This document shows, in pieces, positions 9,339 through 19,117 of a DNA stretch of 64,000 nt. Source of the DNA: Pararhizobium antarcticum (lineage in GTDB: Bacteria > Pseudomonadota > Alphaproteobacteria > Rhizobiales > Rhizobiaceae). The stretch lies in contig NZ_LSRP01000080.1 of assembly GCF_001885585.1 (NCBI RefSeq), positions 1-64,000 on the forward strand. The letters run 5' to 3'. The translations under genes and the position numbers were made by a program. Every line of letters starts with the position of its first letter. Within the stretch, counting starts at the first letter, position 1. The notes below the pieces were generated by a model. It was not told the DNA's origin. It was given only the letters and a program-made list of their open reading frames with translations, and searched no databases.

Positions 9339-12044
9339 CTACCCGTTTGGGTTGGGTCGGCGCGAACCTTGGGGATCGCGCATGGCCATGACGGCAGCCG
9401 TGCGCGTCGTCACATTGAGCTTGGCGAAGATATTGCGCAGGTGAAACTTGACCGTGTTGTCGCTGAGGCTCAGCTTCCGACCAATTTCCTTGTTGCTGAG
9501 ACCAGCACTGAGCAGGTGCATGACACTTTCTTCGCGTTCGGTCAGCCCGCTTGGCTCGATCGTCGGACCGGGCCGTATCCCACCGATGGGGCCGTTCAGG
9601 TCCGGGACGATTTTCAGAGCATCGGAAAGACGTTGCGACACCACATCGGCGACATCCATCGAGATGGCGAGCGTGCGCAGGCGTTCGGTAAAATCGGTGC
9701 CCTCAATTTGCAGGATGGCGCGGTAGTCACCGACTGGAAGCGACAGCAGCATGTCCGATAATTTTCCCGCAGCCTCGCATGTTCGATCTTCGGCAAGCAG
9801 CAAACGTATATCGAGAAGGCCGAGCTCGATCTGTCGGGGGACATGCGGTTTTGCCGGTTGCTGTGTCCTCAACCGTTCGAAGCCACCGCGTGCCCGTGCG
9901 ATCTCGCCGCGCGCCACATCGATGCGGGTCCATAGAAGTGCCGGCACCGACCCGCGCAGATGATAGGCGAGCATGTTTGCATTGTCGGCGGTGGCACTTT
10001 GCCGACTGAAACCGCAGACTGCAGCAAAACGCTCCGCCTCGTCCAGATCCCCTGTCGCAATCAAGAGCATCACGCGCTCGCCGTCGATCAGTCGCGCCAG
10101 ACGACCGAAGCCGCGGCGGGTGGCGACGGAACGGGCGCTGTCCATGGCAGCATGGGCGGCGATGACATCGCCATTCAGCCGGTGCACACGCTGCTGCGCC
10201 ATGAAACCCGCCGCCAGGAGATCGAACCAGGTATCATGGCGTTCCAGATGCGGCAGAGCCCAGGAGAGTGCGGATGCGGCAGCAGCCCGCTCGCAGCGCA
10301 TGGACAAGATCTCGCTTTCGAGCACCTGCCCGACAGCATCAAGATCGCTGCCCTTGCCGACATGCGTCTGCGCCTCGACAATCAGATTGCGATAGGCCTC
10401 GGCGGCGCTGACGCTGTCGCCGCTAAAAAACGAGGCCTGGCCGATATGGGTGTAGAGATGCATCGCCCCGAAATCGGCGCCGCCATCACGGAAGGCCCGC
10501 ATCGCCAGCTGCCCGTAATGCAAGGCGCGGTCGAGTTCTGTCCGGATCAGGAAATTGTAGGAGAGCATGTTCAGTGCGAGCGCGCGATGGATAAGCTCGA
10601 TATCGTTGTCCTGCGACAGATCAGCTTCCAGTGCGGAGAGATCATCGGCCCCCGCCCAGCGGTCCGTATAGAGAGAAAGAAGCACCCGGACGACACGCAG
10701 ATCGCGTGACAATTGACCGCCGGAGGTGGCGCGCTCGGTCAGCGCCAGATAATGATTGGCCGTGTCGAGCTGGCCGGCCTTGGCGCTGATCACCGAAAGT
10801 CCAAGTGTTGTCAGCGGAAACGCAGAGAGGTTGATCTCCGCCGCCTTTGCGATCAGCGTCTGAAACAGAAGGGTGCCGCCCCGCGTCGTCGCATAGACCA
10901 GCCGCCAGCCACCGGCTGCCTCGACGATCTCAGCTGCCAGCGCAGTATCGCCGGCCAGCATCGCATGCCGCACCGCAGCGTCACAATCCTTGCGGGCCTG
11001 AAACCAGCGCGCGGCTTTGCCAAGCACCTGGTTGGCATCGATGCCGATCCGCTCGGCCTCTTCCTTGAGGAAGCTGTTGAAAACAGGATGGTAGCGGACC
11101 CACTGACCCTGCCCGTCGAGAACGGCGATCGGCAGGGCATAGGTCCCCAGCCTGTTGAACAGCGCAACCGCGTCCGGCAGAGTGCAGACGGCAGCGACGA
11201 GCGGCCGGCCAATCTCTGGAAGTGAGGCGGTCTCGGTCAGGAACCGCTGGATATCGTCCGGCAAACGGGAAAAGACCTGTTCGGACAGATAGCGTCCCAT
11301 CTCGCTGTTGCTGCCGTCGAACGTATCGAGGATCGCGCCGCTGTCAGCATTGTCGTTGACCAGCACGCGGACCATCTGCAACGCGACTGCCCAGCCTTCC
11401 GTCCGCTTGTTCAGGACACCGATCTGTGCGTGCGTCAGCGACATCGAGCGGCCCGCAAAAAACTCCTGCGCCTCCGCATCGGAAAAACTGAGATCCGCGA
11501 CCCCGATCTGCCGGAGCTCGCCATCGAGACGCAGCGTGGAGAGCGGGAAACGCGGGGCACTTCGGGAAATCAGAACCAGACTGACATGGCTGAGATCGGC
11601 AGCCGCCAGAAGCCTTGCCATAAGCGCTTCCGTCGCATCGGTCTGGGCAAAATGATAGTCGTCGAAGAACAGCGTGACCGGCGTGTCGATCTGGCGCAAC
11701 CGCGTGATTACAACCGACAAAACAGCCGCCACGGGCATGCTGCTTGCGTCCAGTCCGCGCCCGTCATCGGGCAATAGCGGCGCCAGCGCTTCCAGCATGG
11801 TCAAAAGAAAATGCCCCTCGTCGCAGTCATCCGCATCAAGTTGCAACCAGACAAGCGTACTCCCCTGGCTTTTGAGATGCGCGTACCACTGCGCAGCAAG
11901 CGACGTCTTCCCATAGCCCGCGGGCGCAACGATCACCGTGAGGCGTCGCGCCCCGGATCGCTGCAGCTGCCCAAGGATAGCCTGGCGCGCTATATGCGGG
12001 TAATTGCTCGCCGGCGGCTGGAATTGGGTCCGAATGATTATCAT
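9339..12044 (-). CDS. MalT-like LuxR-family ATP-dependent transcriptional regulator
   Basis: 901 residues, matching the large (LAL/STAND-type) activators such as MalT and AlkS. An N-terminal NTPase carries Walker A APAGYGKTS (about 40) and a Walker B-like TLFFDDYHFAQTDATEAL. A long helical, TPR-like middle region follows (about 350-800). The C-terminus has a LuxR helix-turn-helix: LTEREESVMHLLSAGLSNKE then IGRKLSLSDNTVKFHLRNIF. It ends 90 nt before hyuB on the same strand and is a likely activator of the hyu/transport operon. The ATG at 12044 lacks a clear Shine-Dalgarno, so the first residues are uncertain. Confidence 0.88.
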   Translation of the reverse strand: MIIIRTQFQPPASNYPHIARQAILGQLQRSGARRLTVIVAPAGYGKTSLAAQWYAHLKSQGSTLVWLQLDADDCDEGHFLLTMLEALAPLLPDDGRGLDASSMPVAAVLSVVITRLRQIDTPVTLFFDDYHFAQTDATEALMARLLAAADLSHVSLVLISRSAPRFPLSTLRLDGELRQIGVADLSFSDAEAQEFFAGRSMSLTHAQIGVLNKRTEGWAVALQMVRVLVNDNADSGAILDTFDGSNSEMGRYLSEQVFSRLPDDIQRFLTETASLPEIGRPLVAAVCTLPDAVALFNRLGTYALPIAVLDGQGQWVRYHPVFNSFLKEEAERIGIDANQVLGKAARWFQARKDCDAAVRHAMLAGDTALAAEIVEAAGGWRLVYATTRGGTLLFQTLIAKAAEINLSAFPLTTLGLSVISAKAGQLDTANHYLALTERATSGGQLSRDLRVVRVLLSLYTDRWAGADDLSALEADLSQDNDIELIHRALALNMLSYNFLIRTELDRALHYGQLAMRAFRDGGADFGAMHLYTHIGQASFFSGDSVSAAEAYRNLIVEAQTHVGKGSDLDAVGQVLESEILSMRCERAAAASALSWALPHLERHDTWFDLLAAGFMAQQRVHRLNGDVIAAHAAMDSARSVATRRGFGRLARLIDGERVMLLIATGDLDEAERFAAVCGFSRQSATADNANMLAYHLRGSVPALLWTRIDVARGEIARARGGFERLRTQQPAKPHVPRQIELGLLDIRLLLAEDRTCEAAGKLSDMLLSLPVGDYRAILQIEGTDFTERLRTLAISMDVADVVSQRLSDALKIVPDLNGPIGGIRPGPTIEPSGLTEREESVMHLLSAGLSNKEIGRKLSLSDNTVKFHLRNIFAKLNVTTRTAAVMAMRDPQGSRRPNPNG

Positions 12045-12331
12045 CCCGCATGATTGCTAGGTGCAGGCCAGTTTGCAAGTCGCAGACGGTCTTTGATGTC
12101 CCCTCTGTCCATAAGCTCCTTCAGCAGCCGTCCTAGAACGACAGATCGAACGCCTGCCTTCGGCTGTTTTCGTGAATAGACTGCTCTTTCGGCCACCGCC
12201 TCAAAACGTCATAAGGCCTTACCCTGAACGAATTTACCGTCAAATGCCGGCCGGAACCAAATCGAGCACAATGAATTCGACATTTGCTTGCGAAGTGCCT
12301 GTTAAGGGATGCAAATGTCGGAATCGAACCA
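12045..12331. other. Intergenic region without recognised gene
   Basis: About 290 bp between the MalT-like gene start and the BrkB-family gene stop. Short frames here have no family resemblance. A GAATCGAACC motif at 12321-12330 looks like a tRNA T-loop on the minus strand, but the flanking bases do not pair and no acceptor stem exists. The promoter of the MalT-like gene should be here; none stands out. Confidence 0.5.
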
Positions 12332-13306
12332 CTAGTCCCTTTCTGCACCGATCGTATCGGCAACGTAGGCCCCCCGTTCACCCATTGGCCGGGGTTTGCC
12401 GATCGTTGAATCCTGGGATGTCTGGTGTTCGAGTTCGGAGTTTATTTCGGCACCAAGGATCAGGACAATGACGGATATCCAGATCCAGACCATGAAACCG
12501 ATCAACGCTCCCAAAGTCCCATATGTCGCATTGTAGTCGGCAAAATTTTCCAGGTAGAGCGAAAACAGGATGGATGCCGCAAGCCACAGCAAGGTGCTGA
12601 ATGCGGCACCCCAGGTCAACCATCTGACTTTTGCAGGATTACGGCTCGGTCCATAGCGGTACATCATCGTAATTCCGCTTCCGACCAGCAAAAGCAATGC
12701 TGGCCATCGGGCAATGGTCGCCAAAAGCTCAGCCCATCGATCCAGCCAGAGGTAGGCAAGAACAACAGGGATGACGCCAATCGCCGTGATCAGAGCAATG
12801 GCAATGACGATTGCGCCGAATGTGAACAGCAACGAAATGAGATTGAGCCTGACAACACCCCTCTTTTCCCTTTCGCCATAGGCGATGTTCATTGCCTCGA
12901 AAAGAGCCTTGATACCATTGTTCGCGCTCCAGAGCGCGATCAGAAAACCGGTGAAGACGCCAATACTCAAGGTCGAGTTTTTCTGCCTGGCAAGCGCATC
13001 CAGCTGATCCAGGATCAGATCGAAGGAACCGGGCGGAAAAACTCCGGATAGGAACGTGATGTGCTTGGCTATCGTTACGGGGTCCGCAACAACACCATAG
13101 AGAGAAACAAGCGCCGCAAGGGCCGGAAACAGGGCCAGAAGAAGATAATAGGTGGCGCCGGCGGCAATCAGTGTCACCCGGTCTTCGCTGAACTCCGACA
13201 GCACCCGCCAGAACACATCGATGAGACCCCGAACAGGGATTTCATTGGGTGTGTGAGCCAGACGCCCGCGGCCCCTTTCGGCAATATCGCTATTGTCGGT
13301 CAACAA
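12332..13306 (-). CDS. YihY/BrkB-family inner membrane protein
   Basis: 324 residues with six or more membrane spans. The family core is visible: RVTLIAAGATYYLLLALFPA near the first span, then GFLIALWSANNGIKALFEAM and the acidic end of the last span, VLILGAEINSEL. The family is widespread; the old RNase BN name is wrong and a virulence role is not implied. The start is a TTG with AGGAG 3 nt upstream, or the adjacent TTG 6 nt away, which has better spacing. It lies 42 nt after the MscS-family gene on the same strand, so the two probably form an envelope or osmotic-stress operon. Precise function unknown. Confidence 0.88.
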   Translation of the reverse strand: MLTDNSDIAERGRGRLAHTPNEIPVRGLIDVFWRVLSEFSEDRVTLIAAGATYYLLLALFPALAALVSLYGVVADPVTIAKHITFLSGVFPPGSFDLILDQLDALARQKNSTLSIGVFTGFLIALWSANNGIKALFEAMNIAYGEREKRGVVRLNLISLLFTFGAIVIAIALITAIGVIPVVLAYLWLDRWAELLATIARWPALLLLVGSGITMMYRYGPSRNPAKVRWLTWGAAFSTLLWLAASILFSLYLENFADYNATYGTLGALIGFMVWIWISVIVLILGAEINSELEHQTSQDSTIGKPRPMGERGAYVADTIGAERD

Positions 13307-13348
13307 CGGCTCCTGTCAGCACGCAAAGATTTCAAAGTGTTACAGCCG

Positions 13349-15643
13349 TTAATTCTCAAGATCCTCCGCGTCTGAAGCTGTGGCCGAGACGCTTGCGGCT
13401 TTCGGCTTTTCAGTCGCCGGGCGGGTGACTTTTTTATTCTGAACCGAAACAAATGCCGGCGGCGCCTTTCCGTTCTTGTCGACCCCAAAATAAAGCGTCT
13501 GATGTGGATACGGGATTTCAATACCCCGTGCATCGAACACACGCTTGACCGCGCCGTTCAGAGCCCGGCCGACGCCCCATTGCTTGCCCGGATATGTCTT
13601 GATGCGAACGCGAATGATAACAGCACTGTCGGCAAGCTCCTGGACGCCAAACCATTCCATATCCCCCAGAATAAGGGCATTCACCTCCGGATCGCTCCGC
13701 AGTTCCTCGAAGGCCTCGAACATGGCTTCTCGCGCATCTTCAACATTCTCGCGATAGGCGATGCCGATGTCACCGACGTGATAGGAGAAATCACGCATCA
13801 AGTTGGTGACCATATCCACCGAGGAGAAAGAAATAATATGGTATGCGCCGCGGACATCACGCAGGCTGACCGAGCGGATTGTCAGCCGCTCGACAGTACC
13901 GGTCGTGTCGCCCACCGTGATGACGTCGCCAACATTGATCGCATTCTCAAGCTGGATGAAGACGCCGTTGATGACATCCTGAACAAGTTTTTGAGCACCA
14001 AAACCGATCGCCAGACCCAAGACGCCTGCCGATGCCAGCAACGGCGCTATATCCAGCCCCATCTGCGACAGGGAAAACATCAGCGCAATCACCACGATTG
14101 CGATCGTCGCGGCATTTCTGAGAAGCGAAAGAAGCGTTGTTTCACGCGAGCTCGCAACGGACCCGAATGCGGGGTTGAGCCGATAGTCCACCCATGAGGT
14201 CAGAGCTAACCAAAGCATGTAAGCGATCAGCACAATGATGAACACGGATGCAGCGGCGCCCGTCAAGGCAAGACCGATGCGGGATTGCATCAGGTCGGCC
14301 ATGTCGAAAATTCCGATCGCCGACAGGACAACGCCAAGAACGAGCGCCAGTACGAGCAGTCGCAGAATGACCAGAAAGCGCGGAACGAGGCCGTTCACCC
14401 GCCGTTCGAGAAGTGGAAGCCGTTGGTTGACGTTTACCGGGAGATGAACGCCTTTGGTGACCGCGCGCGCCAACCAGTCAACGACGACGAAGCCGAGAAT
14501 GATCGCAGCGAATGCCTGAGCACTGGCGGTGAGCACGGCGAGTAGCCGCTCTGCCGGGCCGATAAGCACCACGAAGAATAAAAATGCGAGATAGACAAGC
14601 ACCGGCCAGTGCCATCGCTTTGCCAAAAATCGAACACGATGGTGGCGTCGGCTGTCATCTGGTGTTTCCAGAAGCCAATCGGTGACCGCCTGCCTGTTCA
14701 TAAGCGTGGCCATGATGGCAATGATCAGGGCGACGAGGGCGACAAGCGCTGATAGAGCCTGTCCAGATGCGAGCGATACAGCCTCGGCAAGAACCGGCTG
14801 AAGCAACAACTGGCCGTAACCGAGAATGCTGATGATTCCGGCCAGAATCCGACTGGTTCGTTTGGCCGCGGCGTCGGATATCCTCAAAAGCCTCAGTTCC
14901 CTCGTCGAGGGGGACAAAACAGTTCTGATCGCCACCCTTGCCAGTTGCACGACCGTGAAAGCATTGAGGTACAGCGTCTGCTGGATATCCATGCGCCCGA
15001 GTTCGCCGAACACTGTCAGCGCTGCCACATATCCTGCGCCCCAGGCTATGATGACGATGGCGATGTCGAGCAGGGACGACGCGACAATCAGGAAGACCTT
15101 TTCGAAGAGACCGGCTGTCACGGCGCGTTTGCCGAAGGAATGATCGATACGGCGCGTAATCAACCGCAGGCCGGCAAAGACGCCGTGGGTGACGATGATC
15201 ACGAGAGCCAGATCCCGCAGCGTCAGCAGCAGGATTTCGCCTTCGGCAACATTCAGGCTCGAAAAGGTAGCCGGTGCTGCCGCCACCTGCCTGGTAAAGA
15301 TCACCGCGGAGGCAACGGCTCGTTCGGCAAATTGCCGCGTGGTTTCTGCGATCCTTTGGCCAATGGATATAGTCTGCGGGGTCGCTGGCTGCGACGGGTC
15401 CGTGGCAGCAACACCTTCCCCTGCGACCTTCTGCAGCTCGTCGAGAAAAGGCTGTCTTGTCTTGTCGTCCCGCAGAACGTCGATCAGATCCTGAAGTTTG
15501 GACGCCGGGGCCGGCTCCCCTTGAGCAACAGGTCCGGTCTGCGCTGCTGGTTGTTGCGCGGTCGCAGACGTGATGCCCATGATCAATGTGACGATCAAAC
15601 AGCAGGTTGTCCGTATCAATGCCCGCAGGAATGAATGTGCCAT
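13349..15643 (-). CDS. Large MscS-family mechanosensitive ion channel
   Basis: 764 residues from the ATG at 15643 (AGGG just upstream; the earlier in-frame ATG at 15664 is less well placed). A Sec signal peptide ends near SATAQQP. A periplasmic linker and about ten membrane segments come before the conserved pore and beta domain: ASAGVLGLAIGFGAQKLVQD corresponds to the pore-lining TM3 and FIQLENAINVGDVITVG to the beta domain of MscS. The architecture matches the longer YbiO/YnaI-like members rather than the 286-residue MscS. It should relieve turgor after hypo-osmotic shock. The cytoplasmic tail after ~730 is low-complexity Ala/Thr/Lys. Confidence 0.9.
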   Translation of the reverse strand: MAHSFLRALIRTTCCLIVTLIMGITSATAQQPAAQTGPVAQGEPAPASKLQDLIDVLRDDKTRQPFLDELQKVAGEGVAATDPSQPATPQTISIGQRIAETTRQFAERAVASAVIFTRQVAAAPATFSSLNVAEGEILLLTLRDLALVIIVTHGVFAGLRLITRRIDHSFGKRAVTAGLFEKVFLIVASSLLDIAIVIIAWGAGYVAALTVFGELGRMDIQQTLYLNAFTVVQLARVAIRTVLSPSTRELRLLRISDAAAKRTSRILAGIISILGYGQLLLQPVLAEAVSLASGQALSALVALVALIIAIMATLMNRQAVTDWLLETPDDSRRHHRVRFLAKRWHWPVLVYLAFLFFVVLIGPAERLLAVLTASAQAFAAIILGFVVVDWLARAVTKGVHLPVNVNQRLPLLERRVNGLVPRFLVILRLLVLALVLGVVLSAIGIFDMADLMQSRIGLALTGAAASVFIIVLIAYMLWLALTSWVDYRLNPAFGSVASSRETTLLSLLRNAATIAIVVIALMFSLSQMGLDIAPLLASAGVLGLAIGFGAQKLVQDVINGVFIQLENAINVGDVITVGDTTGTVERLTIRSVSLRDVRGAYHIISFSSVDMVTNLMRDFSYHVGDIGIAYRENVEDAREAMFEAFEELRSDPEVNALILGDMEWFGVQELADSAVIIRVRIKTYPGKQWGVGRALNGAVKRVFDARGIEIPYPHQTLYFGVDKNGKAPPAFVSVQNKKVTRPATEKPKAASVSATASDAEDLEN

Positions 15644-15994
15644 TGGTTCCCTATCCCTCGGCATTCATCAGATGCGAGCGCATTTAGCAAAAAACATTGT
15701 TGCCTAACTAGAAGCCTCGCACTGCAGGTCAACCTCTTTGCCAACAATGCATCCAGCCGGTAGCAGCAAGTCGCTGGCATGATCATCATGTGCGAGGTGA
15801 CGCTGATCACCCGGCTTGTCGGCATGACCCTGTCCGTTGTGCAGGGCGTGCGCATCGACGCGGGGCCACCTACAGCGATATGATGAAAGGTCCATTCCGG
15901 ACCCGGCGGTCATAGCCGAGGCGGTGTTCCCAGGCCGCTGACGCACAGGGTGAATAGGTTCTGCGCTATAGGATCACCGACGCCGGGTGCCGGG
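15644..15994. other. Intergenic region, possibly with decayed coding sequence
   Basis: About 350 bp between the mscS-type start and the stop of an ABC permease. No intact gene is supported. A short plus-strand frame near 15855-15943 reads like the end of a protein but has no start or recognisable family. The mscS promoter should lie near 15660-15720, where the sequence is AT-rich; no EcfG-type motif was found. Confidence 0.4.
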
Positions 15995-16813
15995 TCAGTT
16001 CGCCATGGTCGAGCGATGCGCCCAGCCGGTCATGCGCTTCTCGATAAAGGCCATCAGCGCATACATGGCAATGCCCTCGATCGCCAGCATCAGCAGGCCG
16101 GCAAAGACCAGGGGCACGTTGAACTGGCTCTGGGCCGAGCTCATCATATTGCCGAGGCCGTAATTGGATGCCACCGTCTCCGAGACGACCGAACCGACAA
16201 AGGCGAGCGTGATGGCGATCTTCAGCGAGCCGAAGAAATACGGCATGGAGCGGGGAATACCGACCTTCAGCATGATATCGATCTTCCGCGCACCGAGCGC
16301 CCTGAGCACGTCCTCGGTCTCAGGCTCGATGGTGGCCAAGCCGGTCGCGACATTGACCACGATCGGGAAGAAGGAAATCAGGAAGGCCGTCAGCACCGCC
16401 GGCACCGTGCCGATGCCGAACCAGATGACCAGGATCGGCACCAGCGCCACCTTGGGGATGGCGTTGAAGCCGATCATCAACGGGTAGAGCCCGGCATAGA
16501 TGGTCTTCGACCAGCCGATGAACAGGCCGATGCCGAGGCCCGCAACCACGGCAATCAGGAAGCCGAGCGTCGTGGTGTAGAGCGTCTGCAGCGAATTCTT
16601 CCAGATCGGCGACCAATATTGCACGATCGCCTCGAACACCCTTGTCGGCGCTGGCAGCAGGGTCTGCGGCAGGGCAAAGACGATGACCGACAGTTCCCAG
16701 ATGACGAAGAGCCCGAGCGTATAGAGAAATGGCGCCGCCCGCACCCAGTTGATCCGCTGCATCAGTGGCTTCGTCGAAGGCTTTGCGGCCCGGTTTTGCA
16801 TCGCCATGGTCAT
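15995..16813 (-). CDS. ABC transporter permease, NitT/TauT type (SsuC/TauC-like)
   Basis: 272 residues, six predicted membrane spans. The coupling (EAA) loop is DVLRALGARKIDIMLKVGIP, and FNAIPKVALVPILVIWFGIG is the conserved block of SsuC/TauC/NrtB permeases. Its start overlaps the stop of the ATPase gene (ATGA), so the two are coupled. It is the last gene of a binding protein-ATPase-permease operon. The family imports sulfonates, nitrate, taurine or thiamine precursors; the substrate is not evident here. Confidence 0.9.
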   Translation of the reverse strand: MTMAMQNRAAKPSTKPLMQRINWVRAAPFLYTLGLFVIWELSVIVFALPQTLLPAPTRVFEAIVQYWSPIWKNSLQTLYTTTLGFLIAVVAGLGIGLFIGWSKTIYAGLYPLMIGFNAIPKVALVPILVIWFGIGTVPAVLTAFLISFFPIVVNVATGLATIEPETEDVLRALGARKIDIMLKVGIPRSMPYFFGSLKIAITLAFVGSVVSETVASNYGLGNMMSSAQSQFNVPLVFAGLLMLAIEGIAMYALMAFIEKRMTGWAHRSTMAN

Positions 16814-17598
16814 GCCACCACCCTCGCCTTTGCGATTTCGCCATGCAGGACATGCACCATGTCGTTGAAGGCGGTTTCATACATCAGTTCCAGATCGCGG
16901 GGCCGCTCAAAGGGCACGGTATGCTCCTTGACGACTTTGCCGGGCCTTGCGCTCATCACAAAGATCCGATCGGCGAGGAACACCGCCTCGCGCAGGTCAT
17001 GGGTCACGAGCACGATGGTCACGCCTTGCGCTGCATGCAGGTCGCGGATGACGCACCACAGCTCCTCACGGGTGAAGGCATCGAGCGCGCCGAAGGGCTC
17101 GTCGAGCATCAGCAGTTCCGGCTCGTGGATCAGGGCCCGGCAGAGATTGGCGCGCTGCTGCATGCCGCCCGAGAGCTGCCAGGGGAATTTCGAGCCGACG
17201 CCCTTCAGGCCGACGATCTCCAGCAGGTTTTCGGCTTTCTCGATATATTCCTTTTTGTTCGCCCGGAGACGGTGGCGGTGTCGCTCGACGATCTCCAACG
17301 GCAAGAGGATGTTTTCGAGCGTCGTACGCCAGGGCAGCATGGTCGGGTTCTGAAAGGCCATGCCGACGATCGACACCGGCTTTGTCACCTGCTGGCCGGC
17401 GACGATCACGACACCGGCCTGAGGAATATGCAGCCCTGTCACCAGTTTCATCAGGGTTGATTTGCCGCAGCCGGACGGTCCCACCACGGCGGCGAACTCG
17501 CCCTTGTCGACGCGCATGGTGAGGCCGGACACGGCCAGTGTGCCATCGGCGCCGCCATAGCGCATGTCGACATTGTCGATGGAAACGAGATGGGACAT
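16810..17598 (-). CDS. ABC transporter ATP-binding protein, NitT/TauT type
   Basis: 262 residues from the ATG at 17598. The open frame extends to 17817, but the extra part reads through the palindromic repeat and into the binding-protein gene, so the shorter start is right. Walker A is GPSGCGKST, Q-loop MAFQNPTMLPWRT, signature LSGGMQQRANLCRAL, Walker B LLMLDEPFGALD, and switch His VTHDLREAVFLADR. The FQNPTMLPWRTTLENI stretch is typical of SsuB/TauB/NrtD. It energises the permease at 15995-16813. Confidence 0.92.
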   Translation of the reverse strand: MSHLVSIDNVDMRYGGADGTLAVSGLTMRVDKGEFAAVVGPSGCGKSTLMKLVTGLHIPQAGVVIVAGQQVTKPVSIVGMAFQNPTMLPWRTTLENILLPLEIVERHRHRLRANKKEYIEKAENLLEIVGLKGVGSKFPWQLSGGMQQRANLCRALIHEPELLMLDEPFGALDAFTREELWCVIRDLHAAQGVTIVLVTHDLREAVFLADRIFVMSARPGKVVKEHTVPFERPRDLELMYETAFNDMVHVLHGEIAKARVVA

Positions 17599-17624
17599 GG
17601 GGGCTCCGGTCAAAATGGGACTTC

Positions 17625-17740
17625 CCAACCTCCCTTTTGCGGGGGAGGTCGTTGCGAAGCAGCGGGTGGGGTGATCTCGCGGAAGTTCACCCCACCCCGA
17701 ACCTGCGGTTCGACCCTCCCCCCTCAAGGGAAGGGTGAGA
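17625..17740. repeat. GC-rich palindromic intergenic repeat (RIME/BIME-like mosaic)
   Basis: Between the binding-protein and ATPase genes is a mosaic of dyads. A perfect 11-bp inverted repeat, GGGTGGGGTGA at 17664-17674 against TCACCCCACCC at 17687-17697, lies between CCTCCC...GGGGGAGG upstream and ACCCTCCCCC...GGGAAGGGT downstream. Such elements are common between genes in Rhizobiales. In this position it may fold in the mRNA and set the ratio of binding protein to ATPase, or act as a partial terminator. Copy number in the genome cannot be seen from this window. Confidence 0.65.
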
Positions 17741-17743
17741 TCA

Positions 17744-18778
17744 TCAAGGCAACATGCGGTCTTCCTTGGCCGGCAGGAAGCTCGCGTCGAAGACCTGCTC
17801 GGCCGCGACATTGCCATTCAGTCCCATCGACACTTTCAACGTCTCGATCGAAGCCGAGAGCCGGGCCATGTCGACCCCACCCATGCCGTTTTCGATGACG
17901 TAGGGCGTCTTGATGTTCATGGCATTGGCCATATCAAGACGTTCCTTCTCGATCTCGGGGTTGAGCGTCTCATTGCGCTTCAGGACGGCGGCAACGCCTT
18001 CTTCAGGATTGGCCACCGCATCGGCGAAGCCCTTGGCAAGCGCCTTGAGGAAGCCCTTGACCGCGTCCGGGTTCTCGGCGGCGAAGTCCGAATTCACCAG
18101 CACGCTGTTGCCATAGAGGTTCAGCCCGTTGTCGGCCATCAGGATGGTGGCGATGTCGTCATCGGCAATCCCCTGCGCCTTGAGGTTCAGGATGACCGAG
18201 AAAGCAAAGCCGAAGACGGCGTCGACGTCACCCTTGGCGAGCATCGGCTCGCGCACCGGAAATCCGATACTCTCGATGGTGATGCCGCTGTCGTCGATCC
18301 CCGCGGCCTGCTTGAAGGCCGGCCACTGGGCAAAAGCACCATCCGGCGGCGGTGCGCCGAGTTTCTTGCCTTCGAGCGACTTTGGATCTTCCGTCACGCC
18401 GAGCGACTTGCGGCCGACCACGGAGAAGGTCGGCTTTTCATAGACCATCATCACGGCCTTGACCTTCTGGGTCGGGTCTTCGTCGAGGAACTTGATCACT
18501 GAATTGATGTCACCGAATCCCATCTGGTAGGCGCCGGTCGCCACACGAGGGATCGCCTCGACCGAACCATTGCCGCTATCGATCGTGACGTCGAGGCCTT
18601 CGGCTTCAAAATAGCCCTTGTCCAGCGCCAGCAGGAATCCGGCCGCCGGGCCCTCGAACTTCCAGTCGAGGGTGAACTTGATGGAAGTTTCAGCCCGTGC
18701 ATCGACGGTCGGCAGCGTGACGCCGGCCATCAGGGCGGCGGCGAGGACCGCAACCGAAAAAAGACGTCTGGTGATCAT
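17744..18778 (-). CDS. ABC transporter substrate-binding protein, SsuA/THI5-like
   Basis: 344 residues from the ATG at 18778, which has GGGAG 9 nt upstream. A Sec signal peptide (ITRRLFSVAVLAAALMAGVT...DARAE) precedes an NMT1/THI5-like fold with FTLDWKFEGPAAGFLLALD and KGYFEAEGLDVTIDSGNGS. The LDW start of strand one is typical of thiamine-pyrimidine, nitrate, taurine or aromatic-compound binders. It is the first gene of the operon with the ATPase and permease, separated from them by the palindromic repeat, an arrangement that commonly raises binding-protein expression. Ligand not assignable. Confidence 0.88.
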   Translation of the reverse strand: MITRRLFSVAVLAAALMAGVTLPTVDARAETSIKFTLDWKFEGPAAGFLLALDKGYFEAEGLDVTIDSGNGSVEAIPRVATGAYQMGFGDINSVIKFLDEDPTQKVKAVMMVYEKPTFSVVGRKSLGVTEDPKSLEGKKLGAPPPDGAFAQWPAFKQAAGIDDSGITIESIGFPVREPMLAKGDVDAVFGFAFSVILNLKAQGIADDDIATILMADNGLNLYGNSVLVNSDFAAENPDAVKGFLKALAKGFADAVANPEEGVAAVLKRNETLNPEIEKERLDMANAMNIKTPYVIENGMGGVDMARLSASIETLKVSMGLNGNVAAEQVFDASFLPAKEDRMLP

Positions 18779-19117
18779 GAATTCTTGCTCCCGTTGTTTT
18801 TTTGATGTCGTCATCAAAGCATGATTTCAAACCGGCGAAAAGCGAAAATTGCCCAAAACTTCACCAAAAATAAAGCTGCCTATTCGGCGAGCATTTTGCT
18901 GACCGACTTTGCCCACAAGCGCATGGAACATTCACTTGAACATGCCCACTCGCGCCAACGGCTCTGCCTGCAGAAATCAAAGGGTCATCCTCCTGAAACA
19001 AACTTTTGTTACCTTCGCTACGCTTTCCGACGACGAGGCAATCGCCCTATGCGATGGACCGTGTTCTGGAAGGCGTTCGATTTCGTGCTCATCCCGGATG
19101 CGCTTGATAGACATTTC

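Noticed and set aside
12313-12345. tRNA-like T-arm on the minus strand
   Set aside because: GGTTCGATTCC is present, but flanking bases do not form a 5-bp stem, and no acceptor or anticodon arm can be drawn.
12332-13306. Annotation as ribonuclease BN or virulence factor
   Set aside because: The family name is historical; the sequence shows only a multi-span membrane protein and no nuclease features.
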